Positions 1-11,212 of a DNA stretch of 64,000 bases are shown here, piece by piece. The stretch comes from Haberlea rhodopensis. Lineage: Eukaryota > Streptophyta > Magnoliopsida > Lamiales > Gesneriaceae. Location of the stretch: positions 62,001 to 126,000 of the forward strand of contig CAJQUN010000014.1 of NCBI GenBank assembly GCA_907163345.1, read 5' to 3'. The notes under the pieces were generated by a model, which saw nothing but the letters and a program-made list of their open reading frames with translations, had not been told where the DNA came from and ran no database searches. Every line of letters starts with the position of its first letter. The first letter of the stretch is position 1. A program made the position numbers and the translations under genes.

Positions 1-38
1 TATTCCGCTGCGTTGTATGCTCATGGGGTTACTTACAC

Positions 39-55
39 GTACGTCGCTTACGTAC
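39..55 (-). other. GTACGT/ACGTAC inverted repeat in LTR A
   Basis: Perfect 6-bp inverted repeat (39-44 and 50-55) with a 5-nt loop. The same module follows AAG or AG in the LTRs of E, G, H, J and B, always downstream of a short exon-like stretch. On the minus strand it reads AAAG|GTACGT, which also fits a 5' splice site. Confidence 0.6.
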
Positions 56-220
56 CTTTCCAAAATGTGGTGTATTGCAGGACTTTATCCCCTGCGCTGT
101 GTAGCTATCTGTGAAGGCTCTACACCAGTGTACAACACAATATTAGATGCCTCATTACAATCCAATATCAAAAATTAAACAAAATATAACAATTTATATT
201 TTTCCACATTCTGGGTCTCT

Positions 221-322
221 CGATCGATCGGCCCCTCTTTTCGATCGATCGAGAAGACGCCTTCTTTCAAAGCCAATGTTCTGCCTCGCTCGATCGATCG
301 AGATGGAATTTTCGATCGATCG
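221..322 (-). repeat. Two pairs of CGATCGATCG palindromes (LTR A)
   Basis: Perfect 10-mers start at 221, 242, 291 and 313, giving spacings of 21, 49 and 22. Flanking bases extend the complementarity within each pair: TCTCGATCGATCG at 218-230 pairs with CGATCGATCGAGA at 242-254, a 13-bp stem. The second pair can also form about 13 bp. Confidence 0.85.
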
Positions 323-1485
323 AGATGCTCTGTTCGAGAAACACAATTCCAGAATTCTCGAACACCTATTTTCATACCCTTTAATCTAGCATATAAGATA
401 CACCACATGCTTAAACAATTATGTTAGTAGCTACAATACACTACCCTGAGTGTATTCATATAAAATATATACCCCAAACGCAAACCCACATGCATCAACG
501 TCGTCCATTTACATAAGTACTCAACCAAATTTTCTGAAAACAGGGCATTATCTTTCTGCCCAGATTTTCGAGTACCCACTTTCAAGCAATTAAATCTACC
601 ACATAAGTCATGAAATTTGCTCAAACAAAAACGCCAAGGGCTTCACAAAACTACCATGCATGTACTCAAATCAAAGGTTTACGAAAAACCTATCTAACAT
701 GCATGATAACACCTTCACAATATCACTCGCATCCCATATTTTCCAGAAAAACAGGGCATACACCTACCCAGATTTTCGAACACCATATTTTACATGCTTA
801 AATCCTTCACATAAAACATGTAACATGCTCAAGGAAAAATACGGAGAGCTTCATAATAACACCATGTAAGAATTTAAATCGAAGGTTTTAAGAAACCTAA
901 GCTAACATGCCATTTTCACACTACTTAAAAGCAAGAACTTAATCAATCTTAAATCAAAAACAGAGCATGGTTTCTCACCCTACTTTACTCCGATTTTTGA
1001 GAGGCTTCCAAGCAATGAAAATGGAAGGGCTCCACACGATTTTGCTTAGCAGATGCTGGAGGTTATTTGGGAGAGAAAGGTCGAGATTTGGAATGGAGGA
1101 GAAGGGTGAAATGATTGTGCCAAGTGGGGTGGATAGTCAGCTACTTGCACAGTTGATTGGTATGGGTTGGGGGGGTGGTTGGGTGTTGGGTGGTATGATG
1201 TGTTATGTTTTGGTCCCGGTATTTAGCACGATGTATTAAAATATCCTCACATGATATTTATAGTATTTTCTCAATAAAATACTTCAATTCCCATTAAACA
1301 TGCTTCACCAAAACAAATAACACACACCCGAAATAAACATGCCACAACCCCAAAATCCCAACATATATCACATGCACCCTGAAATGTATCTCCTCGATAA
1401 TATTAATTCAATCCCATGAATTAACACCAAAATCAGCATAATTTAATTAATGATTAAAATCACATAATCATTTCGGGATATCACA

Positions 1486-1519
1486 ATACTCCCCTACTTA
1501 TAAGATTTCGCCCTCGAAA
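1486..1519 (-). promoter_or_regulatory. Polypurine tract and pre-LTR hairpin of A
   Basis: On the minus strand this reads TTTCGAGGGCGAAA (1519-1506), then a purine-rich AAGTAGGGGAGTAT abutting the 3' LTR. The purine run would prime plus-strand DNA synthesis. The TTTCG...CGAAA dyad recurs before the 3' LTRs of E, F and G. Confidence 0.75.
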
Positions 1520-2439
1520 TCAGCATGCACTTACCCAAAGTAAAACAAAACATAAATCACATACTAGAAACAGTTCTGGATAGTGCTGCACCATGTGTCG
1601 CTCTGTCTCCCACGTAGCCTCCTCGACACCCCTACGATCCCACTGAACCTTGACCATAGGAATAACTTTGTTTCGAAGCCTGCGGTCTGCCCTATCCAAA
1701 ATCCTGATAGGTCGCTCCACATAGGAAACATCAGACTCAAACTGCACATCTGAAGGCTGCAACACATGCGAAGGATCTGGCTTGTACTTCCTCAGCATAG
1801 ACACATGGAATACATCGTGAATACCAGACAGAGACGGTGGTAAAGCCAAACGGTACGCCAGAGTACCAACACGCTGCAAGATCTCATACGGCCCTACATA
1901 TCTTAGGGATAACTTTCCCCGCATCCCAAACCGTACCACACCTCTGAAAGGTGAGATCTTCAGAAAGACTCTGTCGCCCAACTGAAACTCCAACGGCCTT
2001 CGCCGCTGATTGGCATACGCTGCCTGTCTGTCCTGAGCTGCCTTCATCTTTCTCCTGATAACCTTTACCTTTTCTTCCATATCCTGGACCAACTCTGGTC
2101 CTCCTACCGATTTACGATCCACATCATCCCAACACAAAGGCGACCTGCAACGCCTGCCATATAGGGCTTCAAATGGAGCCATCTGTATGCTAGCCTGGTA
2201 ACTGTTATTATAAGAAAATTCCACCAAGGCTACTGAGTCCTGCCAAGAAGTGTCGAACTCCAGCACACAAGCCCTCAACATATCTTCGAGCGTCTGTATC
2301 GTACGCTCGGTCTGTCCGTCCGTCTGGGGATGATAGGCTGTGCTCAACCTCAACTCTGTACCTAGAGCTGACTGAAGACCTTCCCATAAGTGAGATGTAA
2401 ACCGCGGGTCTGGATCAGACACAATCGAAACAGGGATCC
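1520..2439 (-). pseudogene. pol: Integrase C-terminal half and chromodomain of A
   Basis: End of the A pol gene, continuing from 14549 across the copia insertion. It begins within the integrase core (PVSIVSDPDPRF; other copies read SDRDPRF), continues through the AYHPQTDGQTERT segment with the catalytic Glu, then the C-terminal DNA-binding region (KISPFRGVVRFGMRGKL). It ends in a chromodomain-like tail with VKVQWDRRGVEEATWETE near the C-terminus. Chromodomains of this type guide chromovirus integration towards heterochromatin. This segment is uninterrupted, but the gene is split at 2440 and broken upstream. Confidence 0.9.
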
Positions 2440-3754
2440 TGTTAGGATCGGGGTAGTGTTTAGAAAGGGGGGGTTGAATAAACACTAGATACAATTTTGA
2501 TTTCTTTTTCTGGTTAACTGTAAACTGTTAAGTATTACAGTTGCTTCTCAATATCAGGCAAGTCAGTAGACACTTATTATAGTGCGGAAGACGTCTACAA
2601 AACTTGTGAGGAATAAAACTGAAGTAATAAGGCAATAAACAAATAACACGAGAGCTGTTTCTGGAAGTTCGAAGCACAACGCTTCTACGTCTCCCCTTCT
2701 TCCTTTGCAGGAAGGATTCACTAGAAGACTTGGTTTACACTTTACAGTATACAACCTTCTTAGGCACTAACACACTTGGCCTAAACTCCTAGCAATCACA
2801 CTCTTTTTAACTTTTGGTTACAGTGGATTCTATGACACTCTTTACAGAATACACTTTCTAGCTTTGAGAGTTTTTGAGCAGCAGACTTCAATTGAAGATA
2901 ATCTATCACAGATTCAGTTTGCTGTTTGTCTGCTCTTTGCTGAACGTTCGGAATATCAGTAGTATAACTTTCTTGTTTGCTTTGAAGTATATCTCTTAGT
3001 TGAAAATTGCTCAGCACCTCTTCATTCTTTGCTTGGATGTATTTATAGGTTTGGATGTCCAACGGTAGCCTTTCTGTATATGGAAGAGATTAGCTTTCCA
3101 ATTTCATATTGTCTTCTTTCCTATTTTGTAAAGCAGCGGCTCTTTTCACTCTGACGGTAATGGTGGCGGAGATATAGCAGGGTGCGCCGCTCTGTTGTAC
3201 CTTTGTCAGAGAATGTTGTACTGATTTTGTCTCGTTGCTTAGTGCTCTAACTGGAAGCTCAGACTTCTGCTGGTTTTCTTTGTTCAACTGGTCGTTCATC
3301 CACTTATGACCAGTTGATGTCCTTGTTCAGTGAGAGACTATTCAGTTGATAGTTGTCCAGTAGATGTCCATCCAGTTTAAGTTTGTCCGGTTGATAGCTT
3401 GTACGGTTGATGTCTTCACCCGATTGATGTCTATCCAGTTGATGTCTTAACCAGTTGATGTCTTAGCCAGTTGATGTCCATCCAGTTGGTGACTTCTTCC
3501 GGTTGATATCCATCCAGTTGATGACTTCATCCGGTTGATGTCTTATCCAGTTGATGACTTATCCAGTTGATGACTTCATCCGGTTGATGTCTTCATCCGG
3601 TTGATGTCCATCCAGTTGGTAGGCATCCAGTTTATGTCTTCACCCGGTAGGAGTCTTTATCCAGTTGGTCTTTAATATCCGGTAGGACTTCATCCAGTTG
3701 GTCTTTGTTATCCGGTTTGTAATTACCAAAACTTTAGAAATCGTTTTCCCAACA
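2440..3754 (-). repeat. 3' LTR of the copia element
   Basis: 1,315-bp LTR with TGTT...AACA termini, near-identical to 13236-14548 and to the solo LTR 38503-39816. A TATA box (TATAAATA on the minus strand) lies at 3047-3040. Its U3 side holds a degenerate minisatellite (3306-3720). Small ORFs inside are shared by all three copies but look like chance frames. Confidence 0.93.
3306..3720 (-). repeat. Degenerate minisatellite in copia LTR U3
   Basis: Tandem variants of CCAGTTGATGTCTT and TCCGGTTGATGACTTC (plus strand), about 15-21 bp each, run for about 400 bp upstream of the TATA box in transcription order. The same array lies at about 14100-14513 and 39367-39780. The solo LTR lacks the TAGCTTGTACGGTTGATG stretch present in the other two, so unit number varies. 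Reiterated U3 boxes of this kind may act as enhancer repeats. Confidence 0.8.
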
Positions 3755-3775
3755 ATTTCCCCCTTTTTGGTGATG
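3755..3775 (-). promoter_or_regulatory. Polypurine tract of the copia element
   Basis: The minus strand reads CATCACCAAAAAGGGGGAAAT directly before the LTR TGTTGGG. It primes plus-strand synthesis. A near copy of the motif lies at 4250-4268. Confidence 0.85.
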
Positions 3776-4629
3776 ACAAAACTAAGCAATGATCTATTTC
3801 CTACTGGAGTAAATAAGATGAGAATCCTGAAATTACTTGAAGACATAATGGAAAAGAAATTTTCATTAAATATAAGCAGATTACAAGTTGTAATCAAACT
3901 GGACAATTGAGAAGATTCATCTTTATTTAAGATGAATTCTAATAACTTGACTAGAATCTAAGACCAATTTAGTTTACATAATATAGCTGATACATGACAA
4001 ATCTTTAAACAAGCATTGTAGACCCGGAGAGCTTCGATCCACCTGGTGTCAGAGAGGAAGAGCTCGATCCACCTTATTTCAGAGAGGAAGAGCTCGATCC
4101 ACCTTGTTTCAAAGAGGACCTAATTAGAATACTCTATCTCTGCCGGTCTACCTTGTTTCAGAGAGAAGGTCGGGAAGAGTCATATGTATATACATCAGGC
4201 AGCTTCCATGGTTCATGGATTCACCTAATGAGAATAGTCTATCTCTGTCTTCCCCCTTTTTGTCATCAGCCCCCAGACATCTGTTGTAGTAGTTCCTGAC
4301 TGATGAGGAGCACCAGAACAGGATCAAAGCGCTGAAGCTTAACAGAGCTGGGTTAGATAAGTAATCAACCCATGAGGGGTTGATTTAGATAAGTAATAAA
4401 CCCATGAATCGGAAAAATATCTAACAGAAAACCAGGGAATTTTGAATAGCTAGAAAGTAAGCATGTTGAGTGAATGTGTGTTCTGTGAACAAACAAGAGT
4501 CGCTATTTATAGAAATGAAAAGGTTGTAATTAATGTGAATGTATTTAAGTGGATCAGTAAATACAAAGAGAAAGTCAACAAAAACAGTAAATAGATAAGA
4601 GTAATTAAAGGAGGAGTCAGAAAACGATA
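3776..4629 (-). other. Untranslated tail between env-like ORF and 3' LTR
   Basis: About 850 bp without a credible gene. It holds a second polypurine-like motif at 4250-4268 and short repeats of GAGCTCGATCCACCTT around 4030-4110. Nothing else was recognised. Confidence 0.7.
4250..4268 (-). promoter_or_regulatory. Second, internal polypurine-like motif
   Basis: The minus strand reads GATGACAAAAAGGGGGAAGA, close to the motif next to the LTR at 3755-3775. From memory, duplicated polypurine tracts upstream of the 3' LTR are a described trait of Sireviruses. Confidence 0.7.
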
Positions 4630-5690
4630 CTATTTGCGCCCGAACCAATGTTTGGAATAGTCGCATTTTTCGGCAGGCGGTTGGCGTGGACTCCGAGATC
4701 TTGGTTGAGCAGTTGGTCTGGACTGAGTGAGTGCTCCAGTGGCAGGGGATGAATGAGCAGCTGAACTTGAAGCCCGTTGTGTTGAGGGAGCAGTTCGGCT
4801 GGGTTCAGGTAGTCTGCGAATAATTTGAGGAGCTGCAGGCAGGCTGTTGCAAATATCTTGAATTTGAGAGGCAAATGCTGCCTGCATGGTGGCCAACTGA
4901 TCGGTCAATGTTTTCTTGGCGTCGTCAATCTTTTCTCCAAGAGCCATTGAGGTGGCAGCATGAAGAGATTCATTGTTTTGATTGATCTGAAGACGCGCCT
5001 GGCCAATTCTAGTAAAAGCATCCGCCACTGCATTCTCAGCAAATGTTTGAAGTCTGGTGACAGTAGTCGTTAAACTACTTAAGTCCCGGTAGACTTGCTG
5101 GAATTGTGAGTCCGTGTGCTGCTGATGAGTGCCTAGAATGAGAGTTGCAGTTCGCTCTTCCTGTTTAAGCTTATGAACATCGCTTGCTAGGGCTGATATA
5201 GCAGTGGAGAGATTGGCTAGCTGTGCAGCAATGTTCGGAGGCTCGTCCATAGGGTTGGTAAAGACAAAAAAATCTTCAGAAAGCTCTTGAACCATGGACG
5301 GATCTGCAGCAATCAGTGGAGCATCAGTAGTAGGGACAAGAGCGCTGAGATGAGCATCGTCAACTGCAGTGGAGGGCAACATAGAAGCTTCAACAATTGG
5401 TGCAGCTGTAGACTCTGAGATAGTGACAGCCAAATGGGCAGTTTCTGCATTTGGTGGAGCAGCCAAAGTAGTAGTGGGTTGATCAACCGCAGCAACAGAC
5501 GACTGGGTGTGATCATTTGAGTGTGAAGACTCACTGGGTTCATTATTGGCAGAGGATATTGTAACCTGCTGAACCACGGTCTGTATGACTGCATCCACAT
5601 TGGTGTCATCAACAGCCATTGGTTGGGGCTGTTGATCATTATGAGAGCTGGGAGGAGAGGAGACGCTGGGAGCAGTTGGAGAGGAGAGTT
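4630..5690 (-). pseudogene. Env-like ORF of copia element, C-terminal part
   Basis: C-terminal part of the third ORF, downstream of pol. It is rich in Ala, Ser, Thr and Pro, then shows a long helical stretch with heptad-like spacing (around AAQLANLSTAISALASDVHK and following), consistent with a coiled coil. It ends in a Pro/Arg/Ser-rich tail closing with WFGRK. It is one frame away from the N-terminal part, and the frames switch near 5690. A coiled coil near the C-terminus is described for Sirevirus env-like products. I see no convincing signal peptide or membrane anchor, so an envelope role is not supported by this sequence alone. Confidence 0.7.
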
Positions 5691-7397
5691 CTTTAACCGA
5701 GGAGGCTGCCTCAAGGCAGTTGGTGCGGCCTCCGCTCCAGGGGAAGTAGTCTCCAGAGCAGTAGAAGTGAGCTCCACAGAAAATGGGACAATCTCCAAAT
5801 TTGCAATGACCGTGTGTAGATCCGGCTGATCAGGGCTGGCAACAGTTTCAGTAGTGGAGCAAGAGTGAATCCTAGTGGATATGCGAGTATCATGAAGAGC
5901 AAGCTCAGCCATTTCGAGCTTGGGTCCAAGAGCATTTAGAACAGCTCTATCATGATTCGCTGTTCCCGAATTACCGTCAAATTGTTGAAGGCGAGTTTCA
6001 ACCAGGGCCTGAAGTTCACCCACATAGATCATCAGGCTGAAAACATCTCGCAGCTTCAAGCTTGTTTCAGGGTCTGAGATTTGAAGATATGCCAGTATTT
6101 TGTTCTCATCTGCCCGAGCCTGATCCAGAATTTGATCAAAATCATCTAATCGAACCTTGACACGGGCCTTTACCCATCGATCAAAAATCTCCAACTGTGG
6201 TTGCAGTTTGGCTTCCACTGTATCCATTACCATTTGAATCTCGAAGGCAACAGGAGTGGACACTGGAGCCGTAAGAGATTTTCCTTTTCCAGCAGGGGTG
6301 GTCTTAGGATGACAGTATGGACATAATGACTTGGGTGTCCTGAAGCTGATAGAGCCTGGTGCTTGCTGAGAGCTCACCAGTGCTGACTGAGTGTCAGCTG
6401 GAACCACTGAAGGAGCAGGCACCATGGCTAAGGAAGCAGTTGGTTCCTCAGTTGAAGGGATGGCAGGGCTGGGTTCCCTATCCGGATTTACATCTGTAGG
6501 ACCGGCGGAGGAGATAGTGTCGGAGGCTGCAATGTCTAGCTGTCGGGCGGCCTGAGGAGCAGCTTTTCGTGTTCTGGGCTTCTTAGGAGGGGGAGGAGGG
6601 GGAGAAGACTCGGCGGATTCCGAGACAGTCTGCTCAGAGTCACTGATTACCTGAGTCAAGCGACGCTTTGTCACTCCGCCTTCTCTGCCACTTCGTTGGC
6701 GATGAAGTTGAAGATTCTTGTGAGTGATGAGTCTCCCTGGATGAAGGTGTGAGAGAGCCCCTGTCTTAATGTGTTTGCTCTGAAAAAGACTGCTGAGTGG
6801 GAGAGCAAAACCGGATTGACCCTTGCCAGATACTACGAGACTAGTCAGTATTTGAAATAACACAGCTGACCAGTTTATCTCCAACCCTTTGCATATAGCG
6901 CTCATAACGTCAAACTTTTCAGGGGTAATCATATCAAATGATCTTGCCTTACATAGGAGCCCCTTGGAGATTATGTCCGCCAGTTGTCGATAATGACTCT
7001 TCATCAATACTTTCCGGAAAGGAGGACGTGGAAGGCGATGAACAGAGTCCGAAACTGTGAGACGCATCTCTTCTCTTAGTTCTGCCGGAATAGTCGAAAA
7101 ATCAGTGAGTCCGGTAGAGGGTAGACACAGGTGAGTGGCAAATTCTGGTTGGGTGATGGTGACCGATTGTCCAGAGATGGATGCCACCACGGTGTCATCC
7201 ACAACATTGGCCGTAGCAAAGAACTCTTGTAGTTCGTTCTTGTAAAAGGAGGGGGTCTGGCTCAAGATTACCAGGAGTCCGGAGGTATCCAGCCTTTGTA
7301 TCAACTCCTTGGTCTCATCATCAGAGGATGTGGATATTGAATGAAAATCGACGTGAATAGCATTGGTGATGAAACTCGGCTGAACATTCTTCGACAT
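5691..7397 (-). pseudogene. Env-like ORF of copia element, N-terminal part
   Basis: Starts at 7397 (MSKNVQPSF) and is open for about 570 codons before the frame changes near 5690. The first 230 residues form a globular-looking region (ELQEFFATANVV..., LPSTGLTDFSTIP, INWSAVLFQILTSLVV) that I remember as a recurrent putative plant transposon protein domain in Lamiales proteomes. A basic/proline stretch follows (PPPPPPKKPRTRK, possibly a nuclear localisation signal), then a Pro/Ser/Ala-rich linker and a CPYCHP motif. Function is unknown. The position after RNase H matches the env-like gene of Sire elements. Confidence 0.72.
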
Positions 7398-7931
7398 TTT
7401 GAGTGGGTAAGAGGAAGAAGCAGCAGCAGTTTGTTAGAGTAAGCTTTTCTGAAAGAGAAAAATAATCGCAGTGATTTGTTGGAGAAGAAGAGTAGTGAAA
7501 CTAATGGCGGTGAAAAAGAAAGTATATGTAACGTCGTACTGTAGATGAGCGGACACATGTATACGTGGCGATCATCTAACGATTTAAAAAGATTTAGCAA
7601 ATAAATAAAAGGACAGGATTTAGGCGGGAGTGAAATAATTTATTTTTATACAAAAGTAATTTTGAATTCCGACGTTCATTAGGTTAATAAGTATCGAGGG
7701 TTATTTTTGTCAAAGCATATTTGGTAACATCAGCTGGTATGTAGGGTTCGACTGGTAGGAAAACATCTACTGGATGTGGAGTCCTACTGGTTCGGATACA
7801 CCTACTGCAGCTGACCATTGTATTACCAGCTGAGCTTAAATAACCATGATAGAATTATAACAGAAATTCCCCCTAAATTTATGCACAAAAACTAACTAAT
7901 TCCCCCTGAATTCATTACCCAAACAAAATAA
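7398..7931 (-). other. Spacer between pol and env-like ORF
   Basis: About 530 bp, AT-rich, no credible ORF. The minus strand has partial purine-rich repeats (near 7866 and 7900) that resemble the polypurine tract. Confidence 0.6.
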
Positions 7932-8828
7932 TCAAGAAGTAATTTCAATTAAACCAAGAATATTTCGAAAGTAAGAAAACTTAGCGTCCGGTAGGGGCTT
8001 TGTGAAGATGTCTGCTGCCTGTTGTTCTGTAGAAATATACTCCAGCCGAATTTCTTTCTTCATGACATGATCTCTGATAAAATGATGACGGATGTCAATA
8101 TGTTTAGTACGAGTATGAAGAACTGGATTGTATGTTATGGCAATGGCAGATGTATTGTCACAGAAAATAGGAGCCTCTGTGGACTCAATTCCATAGTCTT
8201 TGAGTTGTTGCTGAATCCAGAGCAGTTGAGCACAGCAGCTTCCAGCAGCAAGGTACTCTGCTTCTGCAGTGGAAGTTGCAATGGATGTCTGTTTCTTGCA
8301 ACCCCATGATATCAATCGATCACCAAGGAATTGACAATACCCACTGGTGCTTTTCCTGTCAATTTTGCATCCAGCATAGTCAGCATCTGAGTATCCAATA
8401 AGATTGAAGGTTGAGTCTCTTGGATACCATAGACCGACATTCTCAGTGCCTTTCAAATATTTTAGGATCCTTTTAACTGCAGTGAAGTGCGACTGCTTGG
8501 GATTTGCTTGAAACCGGGCGCACATACACACTGCAAACATAATGTCTGGTCGGCTGGCTGTCAAATATAGTAAAGATCCGATTATGCCTCGATACATTGT
8601 AACTTCGACTGGTATTCCTGAATTATCCAAGTCGAGTTTGGCAGATGAGCTCATTGGTGTAGCAGCAGCTGAGCTGGTACTCATTCCATATTTCTTCAGT
8701 AGCTCTTTAGTGTATTTAGACTGATTGATCAGGATTCCTTCACTAGATTGCTTGACTTGCAATCCTAAGAAAAATGATAGTTCTCCCATCATGCTCATCT
8801 CAAATTGGTCCTGCATAATTTTAGAGAA
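7932..8828 (-). pseudogene. pol: Copia RT C-terminal end and RNase H
   Basis: Continues RT after a single-base frameshift near 8828. It has the copia motifs FFLGLQVKQ and LLYLTASRPDI, then RNase H with SDADYAGCKIDRKSTSGYC (catalytic Asp), STAEAEYLAAG (catalytic Glu), IFCDNTSAI (Asp) and the HIDIRHHFIRDH terminus. The ORF ends at 7932. This part itself is uninterrupted. Confidence 0.9.
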
Positions 8829-9241
8829 TCTTCGCACAATTTTGAGTTAGTACTTCCGAAGATAATATCATCAACATAAATTTGAACAAGCAGAGTATGA
8901 TCTCCCTTTGTAAATTTAAAAAGGGTCTTGTCCACCGTGCCAATAATAAAATTGTGTTCTGTCAAGTATTTTGATAAAGTTTCATACCAGGCACGGGGGG
9001 CTTGCTTTAGACCATACAAGGCTTTATTGAGACGGAAAACATGAGATGGCTGCTGATGGTTTTCAAATCCAGGAGGTTGTTCAACATAGACTTCTTCCTG
9101 GAGTTTGCCGTTAAGAAATGCACTCTTAACATCCATCTGATAGACTTTAAAGTCTTTAAACGCAGCAAATGCAAGAAATATGCGAATTGCTTCTAGTCGA
9201 GCTACAGGGGCAAAGGTTTCATCGAAATCAATGCCTTCTTC
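8829..9241 (-). pseudogene. pol: Copia RT core (YVDD)
   Basis: RT palm region: MDVKSAFLNG with the first catalytic Asp, PPGFE, LNKALYGLKQAPRAWY, then the YVDDIIFGS box with the two catalytic Asp. In the same frame as 9242-9544 but separated from it by a TAG at 9244-9242, which replaces a Gln codon in GYxQEEG (CAG to TAG). It runs out of frame near 8828, where one base appears missing. Confidence 0.9.
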
Positions 9242-9544
9242 CTATCTGTAGCCCTGTGCAACTAATCTTGCTTTATTTCTGATTACTGTACCGTTTTCGT
9301 CTAATTTATTCCTAAACACCCATTTGGTGCCAATTACAGTGTGATGCTGTGGTCGTGGTACAAGATACCATACTTTGTTTCGCTCAAACTGATTTAGTTC
9401 TTCCTGCATTGCTTCTACCCAACTTGGGTCTAATATAGCGTCATCAATCTTCTTAGGCTCTATATGAGATATGAATGCAGCATGAAGAAATTCATTAATC
9501 ATTTGTCCTCTGGTGCGTAGAGGAGCAAGAGGGTTACCGATGAC
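9242..9544 (-). pseudogene. pol: Copia RT N-terminal segment between two stops
   Basis: Includes PSWVEAMQEELNQFERNKVW and TKWVFRNKLDENG, the conserved start of copia RT. Bounded by TAG stops at 9547-9545 and 9244-9242 in the same frame as its neighbours. Both look like CAG-to-TAG changes (HPPE-Q-VIG and GYR-Q-EEG in relatives). Confidence 0.88.
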
Positions 9545-11182
9545 CTACTCAGGTGGATGATCCTTCTTCCACCGGAGCGAAGGTCCAAGAGGATTGAGTT
9601 CTTCAGTTGACTGGATGTGAGTAGGCAAATCAGAGGTTCTGATTGACTCATCTTTCTCATTAGTTCCTTCTACTGCAGCAGGGGTAGATGCAACTGTTTC
9701 ATTTGTAGCTGGCTGCAGTGCTTGTTGGCCAGCAGACTCCTCTGCTTGAGCTTCAGGAACTTCTGGTTCTAAGGAGCAGTCAGTCCTGCTTCTGTAATCA
9801 ATCTCATCATCAACATTTTCGTCAATGTAAGTGCTTTCCAGTCGATTACTCAAGTTGTTGATTTGAATATCAGATAGTATACAATCAGTAGGTTCATCAA
9901 ATTTTACATGCACTGATTCTTCTACATTAAGAGTTCTATTATTAAATACTCTGAATGCCTTACTAACTGTAGAATAGCCAAGGAATATTCCAGCATCAGA
10001 TTTGGCATCAAAAGCGGTGAGATGAGTCTTTCCATTGCTGTGAATAAAACATTTGCAACCAAACACATGGAAATAGGAAATATTTGGCTTACTGCCATTC
10101 CAGATCTCATAAGGGGTTTTGTTTGCTCGCTTATTAATCATTGATCTGTTCTGCGTATAACATGCTGTGTTGACAGCTTCTGCCCAAAATCTCTGCGATA
10201 TTTCTGATTCCGCGAGCATAGTTCGCGCAGCTTCTTTCAAAGTGCAGTTCCTACGCTCAGCAACTCCGTTTTGTTGAGGAGTTCTAGCTGCAGAGTATTC
10301 GTGTTTAATACCAAGGTCATCTAGATATGATTCGAGTGATTGATTGGTGAACTCAGTACCTTTATCACTGCGAATTCTATCTATCCCACACGATTTCTCA
10401 TTTTGGAGTCTTTTCAGTAATTTGATCAGCTTTGGAGTAGCCTGATCTTTGCCACTTAGGAACAAGACCCACGTGAAACGAGTGTAATCGTCTATTACCA
10501 CTAGAGTATACTTCATTCCCCCTAGACTTGTTACTGGTATAGGACCAAATAGATCCATATGCAGCAACTCTAGGCACCGAGAAGAAGATTTACTCCCTTT
10601 GTTCTTAAAGGAGGATCTGATTTGCTTACCAAGTTGGCATGCTGCACAGATCTTGTCTTTTGAGAACTCAATTTGGGGCAGTCCAATAACTAGATCAAGT
10701 TTACGCAGACTGTCAATAGTTTTAAAATTTAAGTGACTCAACTGTTTGTGCCAAAGCCAATTTTTGGATGAATTCAGAGCAGCTAAGCAAGTAGAAGAGG
10801 TAGGCTGATTAAGATTCCAATCAATTTTATATGTGTTATCATGCCTTCTACCTACGAGTAATATACTGCCATCATTAGATTTAATTGTGCATGAATGCTG
10901 ATTGAATTCTACGGAATGACCATTGTCACACAATTGACTTATGCTAATCAAGTTGTAGCATAGATTTTCAACTAAAAGAATATCTTTAATGATGATGTTA
11001 CCGTAGATAATCTTACCCTTACCCACGGTTCTACCTTTCGCGTTGTCTCCAAAAGTTATTCTGGGTCCGGTGGAGTCCACCAGTTCAGACAATAAGCTCG
11101 CATTCCCTGTCATATGTCTAGAGCACCCGCTGTCCAGAAACCATTTTGAGCTCCGAACTGGATGCATTCTAGTTTCCTGCAA
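9545..11182 (-). pseudogene. pol: Copia protease and integrase
   Basis: Protease box WFLDSGCSRHMTG at about residues 14-26 (catalytic DSG). GAG-pre-integrase zinc site with WHKQLSHLN (His145, His150) and CAAC (Cys179, Cys182). Integrase core with D210 (HMDLFGP), D273 (RSDKGTEF) and E309 (PQQNGVAERR), i.e. D-X62-D-X35-E, all present. It lies in the same frame as gag, which ends in TAG followed nine codons later by TAA, so expression would need readthrough or internal initiation. Open until a TAG at 9547-9545. This is the best preserved catalytic segment of the element. Confidence 0.92.
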
Positions 11183-11212
11183 TTAAAGCGATAGAATGAT
11201 TGGTACCCAATC

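Larger units (their letters stand above)
1..1485 (-). repeat. 3' LTR of element A, cut by the left edge
   Basis: The minus-strand LTR starts at 1485 with TGTGATATCCC just after the purine tract. Positions 394-1485 match 23790-24882 closely, which is the 5' LTR of A. Positions 1-393 have no counterpart there. They carry modules found in the other LTRs in the same order: CGATCGATCG pairs (221-322), a putative 64-nt exon (119 down to 56) and the inverted repeat GTACGT/ACGTAC (39-55). A TATA box (TATAAATA on the minus strand) lies at 1262-1255. I infer that 1-393 is genuine LTR and that the 5' copy has lost it. Confidence 0.75.

Noticed and set aside
2563..3299. Small ORFs repeated three times (2563-3299, 13360-14093, 38625-39361)
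   Set aside because: They lie in LTR copies of the same copia family, antisense or within U3/R, and their repetition reflects LTR copy number rather than coding constraint.
5623..5829. Plus-strand ORF opposite the env-like gene
   Set aside because: Shadow frame of the minus-strand coding sequence.
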